From: Castanea sativa
Taxonomy: Eukaryota > Streptophyta > Magnoliopsida > Fagales > Fagaceae
NCBI RefSeq assembly: GCF_040712315.1
Contig: NC_134016.1
Location: 2,395,501 to 2,459,500, forward strand
DNA length: 64,000 bases
Reading direction: 5' to 3'
The position numbers were made by a program, and so were the translations under genes. Of the stretch, positions 56,331 to 64,000 are shown piece after piece (position 1 is the first letter of the stretch; every line of letters starts with the position of its first letter). The notes under the pieces were generated by a model that saw nothing but the letters and a program-made list of their open reading frames with translations, made no database searches and had not been told where the DNA came from.

Positions 56331-58670
56331 AGCCATTAAAACTCTAAATAAGACAAAAGAGGAAACGACAGATGTCGGCTCTTTTTGCTAGACGTTAGAT
56401 CAATAGTAATTAATTTGAAAGCATGCAAAGAACAATTCAAGGAAGACTGCAAACTTCTTGTTGGACCACATTTTTTGGGTTTTTATTTTTATTTTTATTT
56501 TTTTGTGAAAATGAAATTTATTTTATAGGGTAACAAATCAAATCTTGTAAATTTGGAAGTATCGATCGAAAATGATTGTTAGGATATTTTTATTAAATGC
56601 TAATTTAATTTGTTACTTTTGAGAAGGAAATTCTGATTTAAGTGATTTAATACAAATCGGATTTCTTTGTCTGTCCTATTGAGAGCTGGCCAAATTAATG
56701 CAAATTGTTATGATTGGTGGCTTAAATAAGTTTACTTGGGACATGTACTTCGTGAGAGTGTACTTCTTGGCTATCTACTTTGAGTTGTGCTTCGTGTTAC
56801 GTGTAAGACATGTAAAGCAACCCTGGCCGACCTATATTTTATGCTAATATGTGGCTATTGTTAGAGTGTATTTTGAGCTGCAATATTTGAATAGGGTTTT
56901 CTCTATTCTTTGTTATTTTGGTAGAGTTATAAGCTATGACCAATTTTTTCCCAAAAAAAAAAAAGCTATGACTTTATTATAATCACTTGTATTCACGGCT
57001 TAATGAATATTCATATGTAAAATAAAAAAATAAAAAAATTATTATATAAGTAGTAATAATAAATTATAAAATTAGTAAATAATTTAATAAAAAAATTATT
57101 TTAAGATCTAATTGTTTAGAGTGTAGACTTTATAAGAGTTTATCTACTTTTATATTTTAAAATTCTCTTTGTGCTTTATGTTAATTTCTTAATATGAGAT
57201 ATGGAATGAGTTTGATCATTTCTATTTGTGTTATATTTAATTTATGCCCTAGTTAGAACAAACAATAATAAACAAAATAGTTCCTCAATACTAATTTTTT
57301 TCCTAGTGATAGTCTAATTGAAAAAATAAACACACTCACAAATTAAATACAATAACTAAAACCAAAAATAAAAAATACACAAAAAACTATTCCAAAATTG
57401 AGAATAAAAAATAATAATAATAACTTACATAAGAGAACCAAGAATTTAAATGAGTGTCTATTATTTTGCTTCTTTATAGTAAACTTTATTTAACATAATA
57501 TCCTGCATGTAAATTCAGAAGCAGATAACAATAAGTAAGATGAATTTATTAAATTAAAATATAAAATTAAGTTGCATTAAAAAAAATACAACCTTAGATA
57601 TATTCTGTGGGATGTAATTATAGGGATGAATTAATAGTTAATAGAGATTATATTGAAAAACCACAGCTAAATAAATATAAGTTTTAAAAATTTTAATAAT
57701 AGACTTTTAATTGGAGTAGAATTTAACTTCTTTTTTTGTTAAGGTTTTATTTGTTAATTTTAAAACTATATTATTTGGTTTATTACTTTTAAAAGTTTAG
57801 TTTTTATTTTCTTTTTAGTCCTAATAATTTGCTACTGTAGAAACTATATAGTTTAAATTGTTACGCCCCTAAATTATAGGGTATAAAATACAATTTTTTT
57901 TCCATCCTAAAGATAGGGTGGTAAATGCCAATAGAAACCACTAGAAGTAGGGAATTGAGAGGAGGAAAAATACATGGACGCAAATATGTAAGCGCATTAG
58001 TTAAAGGGCAATTTTGTGGAAAAAAAAGTAAAGTACAAAGATTTTTTTTTTTTCCCCTTTTTCTTGACACAGTTTGAATAGCCACAGTTTTCAAAGAAAA
58101 GTGGCGCATCTTCTAACCTAATTTGAATATTTATATAACTTTTTAATGGCATAATCATATAATGTGAAGACATAAATTATTAGAGATCTCCTCACACCCA
58201 AATCACGAGCATATTCCAAATGTACAAATTGAACAACGCTACTACTATTAGTAGAAGCTTTACTATATACCAAATCAACTTTACAATAATTGTCAAATAT
58301 TGAAGAACCCATTCCACAGCTTGTCAATTTTCTTTACCAATATTAGCCATTTATTTGCATTACCACACTAATATATGTGAAAATATATACATGGATGGGT
58401 GCAAATAATAGCATACATCATGCTACCAATAGCTCTATCATAAGGAATATGAGATAACATAATTTTTTTGTACCTATTTGTTAGATATGTAATAACCAAC
58501 TAATAGTGAATTTTAGAAATAGAAAAAACTATCACACATAAAACACAAATATTTACTTAGTTTTACTTTAATCCTACGTCCACCGCCAGCGTTTAAAAGA
58601 AAGTTTTAATACGAAAATAGTGAGATTAAGAAGGTAGCACAAAAATGTTCTCATAAAACTCAAATCTCAA
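56331..58670. other. Intergenic, AT-rich
   Basis: No gene recognised. The part at 56570-57020 has more even composition and might be an old solo repeat, but no ends or duplications were found. Minus-strand open stretches near 57861-58327 lack family features. Confidence 0.5.
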
Positions 58671-58818
58671 GGGCCCGTTTAATACACGTGTTTAAAAACT
58701 AAAAATTGTTGTTTAAAAACATTAGTGAAAATACGTGTGGGTAAAAAAAATGTGTAAAAATATATGAAATGTTTTAATAACTGAAAATAGTTGTTTAAAA
58801 ACACAAATCAAACACCCC
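58671..58818. mobile_element. Candidate hAT-type MITE (148 bp)
   Basis: Left end GGGCCCGTTTAATACACG and right end, inverted, GGGGTGTTTGATTTGTG, with similar GTTTAAAAAC/GTTTTTAAAC subterminal pieces. No clean 8-bp duplication, so the call is tentative. Confidence 0.45.
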
Positions 58819-59340
58819 AAATACACCTAAAAGGTTCTCTTTCACAAATATAAATTGCCGTGGGTTGAATTCTCTTTTACTTTTCAATATTGCTACACAA
58901 TAGGTATTCAATTTAGCTTTGCCACATATCACCTCAATAGAGTCGGCTGGTTGTGTGTGGCATTGGCATGTCGATTAGATGTGTGCTTTGACTTATGATA
59001 TTGATATGAAAAGCATAAAATCCTTAAATCATTGAATAATTTGTGGTGTTAGAACTACTCAATTAACATTGGCAATTTGCATGTTGATTAGATGTGACTT
59101 GGGCATATTGCTAGTCAAAATATCTATCAGAAAAGAGACAGAAATGTTGTATAAGATAACTATGTTTTATCATGTCCGTACTTCTTGTGAAGTTGTTACA
59201 AAGTGAAAAATAATTAAAATCAGTTCTTTGAACCGAGCAAAGCTTCTACAGTAGTTTGTTGAGCATCCTATCCTAGCTAATTACGATGTTGTTCTTGGAC
59301 AGTTGAGCGATATAGCTGAATCTCTTGCCAAGAGGATGAC
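58819..59340. other. Intergenic, nothing firm
   Basis: AT-rich. A short in-frame stretch on the + strand just before the next element (about 59283-59340) reads like protein but is too short to classify. Confidence 0.4.
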
Positions 59341-60612
59341 TAAGGCCTTGTTTGGATGTAAGAGACCTCCTCACTCATCACTCATAACTCATCACTTATC
59401 ACTTAAAATTTACCAGCTTCTTTCGGGGCATGTTTGGCACTTGTTTCTTCCTTCTTATAACTCAAAACTTTATCTTTTTATGGGATCCACTGACTGAGCA
59501 CCATGTCTGCTCACAGTTAGCTTACTCATGTATACTTTCACCCCAAACCCAATTTCACCTCATTTATTCCCTTCTGCCCACATCTTCTCCCAAAACCCAC
59601 ACCAAACCCAACCTTCCTCCATCATCCTTGCCTGAGGCGCCGATCTCCACCTTCACCTAGCAGGCATACCTCGTGCCCATCGTGACCCAACTTGCAAGAT
59701 CTCCTTTAACATGCAGCAGCAGCGCTGATCAAAACAACAAGAAAGGAGCACCAACTTGGTACTGATCTCATTCATACCTTTATCACATTTTAAAGGTATG
59801 AATGTTTCTTCTTCTTTTTTAAAAAATTAAGGCAAAAAACCTGATACTCCAACTTGGGTATGTCATGTATAGATCACATATTTGTTGTACTTCTTTATGT
59901 TTCTCCATTGTTTACAAAAATGAGAAATGGATAAAGTTATGAATTGGGTTTTTTTTTTTTTTTTTTGTTCTAGATGTGGTGTTGGTAACAAATTTGAAGT
60001 ATTTGGTTGCAATTTTAAAGTCGAGCTAAGTCTCGTACTTGATGTAAGCCAGGTAGTCCTGTTTGGCTATGAATGGAGGAAAATGGAAATGAAGGAACAT
60101 GGAAAAAATGAAAAATATGAAAATAAAACCCAGCATCTGAATTTGGGTCTAACCAGAAAGCGAAATCAGTGAACGGAGCTGACCTGCTAGAGCTCAGCAT
60201 TGGGCTGATCGGCATTTTATGGAGTTGACTTGCTTTGCGGTGCTGTGGGTTTGGGAGAAGGAAATGAGAAAGTGAGATGAACTTTGCAAAGCATGGGTAG
60301 TTGTGAAAGTTATGACAAAATACTACCTGTTGGAGCATCTGTTGCTGCAATGATGGAACAACACTCTGCTCCATGAGTGGGACCCAATTGTGCTGTAGAT
60401 TATGGAAAATGCCAGTGAGTGAACAAACCCATAACTTGAAAACAAGCTTGGGCTGTTTCTGAAATTGATAACTCACATCTCCTAAAACTCAGTTTTGTTA
60501 ACTGAGTTGACTGACCCAATCCCAACCAAACAATGTTTGTATATGTGGGGCCCACAATTTTTGGGTTATGAGTTAACAAAACTGAATTTTGCAAAATCCA
60601 AACAAGGCCTAA
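59341..60612. mobile_element. PIF/Harbinger-type non-autonomous element
   Basis: Element 59344-60609 with 14-bp perfect terminal inverted repeats GGCCTTGTTTGGAT and target duplication TAA on both sides (59341-59343, 60610-60612), as typical of PIF/Harbinger. Subterminal parts also pair loosely (ACTCATAAC, GACTGAG). No transposase domain is seen; the small open frames inside lack motifs. Confidence 0.85.
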
Positions 60613-61132
60613 TCATCTTGAGTTCTTAACCAGTATACTGTAATATGAAGAGGTTGGGATTGATTGGGCAGAAAAATAAAGAAGGAAAAGAAAACATCGA
60701 ACTGAAAAGATTCTCCACTGAAAATCTTTTCTTTTCTATAAAAGTGTGTAGTAACACAATAAAGGCAAAAAAACAAACAAACATTTTTTAACAAGTGATT
60801 TTGTTTTTAAAAGTTATATACTCAACATTCAAAAAACACTTTCAAACGGTAACTTCTCTCTGTTCTCCCAATCACCCCTCCCCCATCTCCCCCCCTCCTT
60901 TCTCTGTAGTAGCCGTTGACCGACAAGTGATAATTGACTTTCTCCCAAATGATTTTTTTAATTAAAAAAAAAAAAAAACTAGTTGCTTTCCCACTTGTAT
61001 TTTCACATAGATTTCAATCTAGGGGTTTACTTATTCATTTGAGGCTCCCAAATGGCCAAGAAATTGAAATAATTCCTCATTTGGGTCATTTTTATAAGGT
61101 AGTTTTTGTTTATATATAATATTAAATACTAG
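60613..61132. other. Intergenic
   Basis: No gene or element end recognised. A C/T-rich stretch lies near 60855-60910. Confidence 0.5.
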
Positions 61133-61133
61133 T

Positions 61134-61207
61134 TGGTTCTAGTTTAGCTCAATTAGTAGAGTATTTTGTCATCAAATCAAATATTTGTGATTCAAACCTT
61201 GCATACA
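61134..61207 (+). repeat. tRNA-like relic, probably a SINE head
   Basis: TAGCTCAATTAGTAGAG at 61145 resembles an A box and GTGATTCAAACC at 61187 a B box, spaced as in a tRNA. The stems do not form a convincing tRNA and there is no functional anticodon loop, so it is better read as the tRNA-derived end of an old SINE. Confidence 0.5.
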
Positions 61208-61377
61208 CTAAAAATGGTTTGGTGTTTTAGTCTAACCCCTGTGATGGACCATATAATTAGCAAATGCTAAATGTCTCTACTTTATTCAATGCTATAACTA
61301 TAAATAATTTGAGGCATCTATTACCTCTAGCTTCTTTTTTTTTAAGTATTTACTCCATCTTTAGTTGGCATAGAAGT

Positions 61378-62218
61378 CTAAATTTCAAAAATCACCCTCT
61401 AAATTTCACTACCTTTCATTTTAGTCCTTTAAGTTTCAAAACACCTTAATTTAGACTTTTGTTATCTTGTCATCCACTCATGCCGTTAAATTACCAACAC
61501 TACATCGTTTTGCCCTTAATTAAAATTTAAAATTTTATTATTTATTTCGTAAAAAACTTAAATTAAAAAAATCCAGAAATTAAAAGCAAAAACCTATTTG
61601 GTAAACCCACCCTCCCCATAAAATAAATAAATAAATAAAAAATAACTTACCCCCAAAATCAAACCCTTACTCGAAAATTGAGAGAAGAAGAGCGAGAAGT
61701 AGACCGAGATTGAGAGGGAGAAAGAGATTGAGATTGAGTTATGTAACTCCTCCATATACAACAGCTACCATAGGATCCTTGGTGAAGTTCCCACTCACGA
61801 AAGTGTCTAGAAACTTGCCTGTGATGAAGAGTCTGGCAATCTCATAGTGCTTAATGGGTTCTAAGTTCTAACTGGCAAAAGATTAGGAATGGGAGTAGGA
61901 TTTTTTTTTTTTTTTTTTTTTACGCGGGGGGTGGGGGTGGGGGTGGGGGTGGGTGGGTGGGTTAGGTTTCTGTTTTTAATTTTTGGATTTTTTTTTTTTA
62001 ATAAATGTTTTTTAGGAAATAAATTGTAAAATAAAATTTGAATTTTTTTAAGGACAAAACAACGTAGTTTTGGTAATTTAATGACAAAAGTGGAAGGCAA
62101 GATAATGGAAGTCTAAATTCGAGTGTTTTGAAACTTAAATGAATTACATGACAGATGAAAAATTTAGAGAACTGAATTGAAAAGTAGTGAAACTTAAAAA
62201 ATGAGTTTTGAAATTTAG
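61378..62218. mobile_element. Long-TIR (MULE-like) element of about 840 bp
   Basis: The left arm (about 61378-61560) and right arm (about 62030-62218) are inverted copies: CTAAATTTCAAAA, AAGTTTCAAAACAC, TTTAGACTT, TTAAATTACCAA and the AAAATTTTATT region recur in order. The core has a T run and a G-rich tract. No transposase; no target duplication could be fixed. Confidence 0.7.
61926..61961 (+). repeat. G-rich tract, potential G-quadruplex
   Basis: Seven runs of three to six G separated by single T, directly after a poly-T run, inside the core of the long-TIR element. Confidence 0.85.
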
Positions 62219-63365
62219 CCAAATATATATATAAAGGGGTTTCCATATAAAAGATGCAATCTCAACTGTTATATTTAATTATTTTTTAATAAGTATCTCA
62301 GAAGTTAAGAGGTCTCATGCTCTTATTAATTGACTTAAGCTTAGTCAAGTGACTTACATAAGACTCTTATAGAGATAAGGCTGAGGAGGACTTGTCTTTT
62401 TTTTTTTTCCACTTATGTAATGTTGATGGCATCCCTTTTTCTTTGCCTTATTATTTTACACCAATGTCATTATTGAATATTTCGGTATATGATATATACA
62501 TGTCAAGAGTCGAAGTGGTTAACCCTCTCAAACAACAACTTGAGCAGCTGCAAGCCTAGCAATAGGAACCATTGTTAAATTTTAAATCAGGATTTTGTTC
62601 CAAATTCCAATCACAAAAGTAGCATAGGAAATTTCAAAGTGCCAAGACAGACCAATTTTCATTTGGGGCTGTCATTAACTGTCCAACAACATTTTTTTTT
62701 TTGAATTTTCATTTTTGTAAATAAAAAAATTAAAATTATTCACAAATATATTTTTGTATTGATGACTGAGTAAGTACAATTCTTTATATTTATATTGCAA
62801 TACAAACGATTCAATCTCCATGCTCAAATATTTGGTTCAAGAATTGTGCCAATGAAATCTTGATTCCAAACAAAAAAATGTTCTCCACTTTGAATGGAAA
62901 GCAAACTGAAAGAGTTAGCTAAAATCTTCTTCTTTTTTCTTGATCATTATTCAAACTAGTTTGTAACCTCATGTGTATGCATGGATACACTTAAAGATAT
63001 ACAATAAGATACATAATATAGTTCCTATATATATAACAAAAATACTAATGATAGTTATTTTTATATTTGGTTAACTCTTTAAAATTTTTTGTAAGGATAT
63101 TATCAGGTATAAGATGTAAATTATTTTTTTTAAAAATTATTATGAAATACTTTTTTTACGGCTCTTTTATTATGAACTTTTTGATTTTTGTACTTAATAA
63201 CTCATTTGGATGGATATTTATGACGTGGTCCCACATTTTATTCTAAAATTAAGAAATAAAACTCTTTAAGAATAAATAATTTAAGACACATAACGTAAAA
63301 TTGGAACTCATATTTGGAATTTCAATTTGAGTTTCTCTTAACTTTACCTACTATTATTATTATTA

Positions 63366-63399
<34 letters not shown>

Positions 63400-63431
63400 G
63401 ATGAATCGAAGAGTTATTTCTTTCATTAACC
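62219..63431. other. Intergenic, then (TTA)n and UGT 3' flank
   Basis: No gene. A (TTA)n run occupies about 63350-63398, just before the end of the UGT pseudogene. Confidence 0.55.
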
Positions 63432-63940
63432 TCAAGAGCATACAAGTTTTGCCACAAACTCCTCTATATTTTTATCAGAAATTCCACCCTCATCCATTGC
63501 CTCTCTAGCCAATTCTTTCCATTTTACTGAATTATTTTTCATCTCTTTCCCTCTTTCTCATTCTATTACTTCCTTTATACACAACTCTATTTCTTCTTTG
63601 GTAGCAATGCCTCTTTCATCCAATTTAACTCTAACCCCTACCTTCCACACATCCACAATGAACTTTGCATTGGTTGTTTGATCCATCCATTGTGGCATTG
63701 CAACCAATGGCACCCCTAAGCTCAATGCCTCAAGAGTCAAGTTTCATCCACAATGAGTCATGAAGCACCCAATGGCCTTATGAGCCAATACTTCTAACTG
63801 AGGGCACCAGCTCACAACCAGTCCCTTCTCTACTGTTTCTTGTAAAAAATTAGTTGGCAATTTTTTTTGTTCAGTTTCCCTAACAACCCACAAGAAGTAG
63901 CAATTGCTCCTCTTTTGGCCCCATGTTAGCTCATACATCT
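63432..63940 (-). pseudogene. UGT74-type exon 2 pseudogene, cut at the window edge
   Basis: Matches exon 2 of the other copies from the middle of the SLGEEQMDELT stretch to the stop. A TGA replaces the Trp of HCGWNS in the PSPG box (about 63745), and a second TGA lies after EVIE (about 63556). PSPG Thr in QWTDQ is Met. At 63941 the match stops and a transposon end begins, so the 5' half of the exon is either lost or lies beyond that insertion outside the window. Confidence 0.9.
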
Positions 63941-64000
63941 AGGGTCTGTTTGGATAGAACTTATTGCTGAAAACTGAAAACACTGTAGCAAAATAATTTT
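63941..64000. mobile_element. Left end of a MITE, cut by the window
   Basis: AGGGTCTGTTTGGATAGA followed by GAAAACTGAAAACACTG has the look of a hAT-type MITE terminus. It is inserted in the UGT pseudogene exon. The other end is not in the window. Confidence 0.55.

Noticed and set aside
56577..57013. Possible solo LTR (TGTTAGGA start, CA end)
   Set aside because: No flanking 5-bp duplication, primer site or second copy found in the window.
59520..59700. Pro/Ser-rich open frame in the PIF/Harbinger element
   Set aside because: Short, low complexity, no domain; not enough to call a gene.
61134..61207. Functional tRNA gene
   Set aside because: A and B boxes are recognisable, but the stems do not pair and there is no proper anticodon loop.

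Overview
This is nuclear DNA of a flowering plant, most likely a woody eudicot. Evidence: two-exon family-1 glycosyltransferase genes with a PSPG box, Tat-lineage and chromovirus LTR retrotransposons, MULE/PIF/SINE insertions, GT-AG introns, and AT-rich intergenic DNA with long AT, GA, CA and AAT microsatellites. The species cannot be fixed from sequence alone; a Fagales-type tree is only a guess.

The backbone is a tandem array of UDP-glycosyltransferase genes of UGT74 type, all on the minus strand (exon 1 at the higher coordinate, exon 2 at the lower). Three copies have open, correctly spliced reading frames: gene A (exon 1 11933-12565, exon 2 9072-9797), gene B (32620-33252, 28513-29238) and gene C (55573-56205, 37107-37829). 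An intact orphan first exon (14208-14840) lies upstream of gene A with no second exon of its own, so two first exons precede one second exon. A dead exon 2 sits at the right edge (63432-63940). Degraded first-exon relics lie at about 4500-4790 and 44020-44170. With the transposons removed, the array repeats roughly every 8-11 kb, and introns and flanks align from copy to copy.

Layout: 1-2173 is a broken hAT transposase with a partly duplicated zinc finger; 2378-3701 holds isolated exon-like islands, one of ABC1-like kinase type; 4176-5672 is UGT intron and exon debris; 5673-8450 is a long-terminal-inverted-repeat element whose left arm was invaded by a Pack-MULE carrying a broken ATL-type RING-H2 gene piece; 9072-15736 is gene A plus the orphan exon; 15737-26941 is Tat-lineage element 1; 28513-33252 is gene B; 37107-56205 is gene C, whose 17.7-kb intron contains a chromovirus (element 3, 37968-43319) and Tat-lineage element 2 (44826-54521); 56206-64000 holds small DNA transposons, a tRNA-like relic and the edge pseudogene.

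All three LTR elements have perfect 5-bp target-site duplications, and each has at least one uninserted paralogous site elsewhere in this window. All are coding-dead, with many stops and frameshifts. Both Tat elements carry, between integrase and 3' LTR, a spliced antisense gene with an N-terminal region like the putative gypsy-type transposase domain and a coiled-coil C-terminus.

The UGT enzymes presumably transfer glucose from UDP-glucose to small acceptors in the cytosol; the acceptors cannot be read from sequence.
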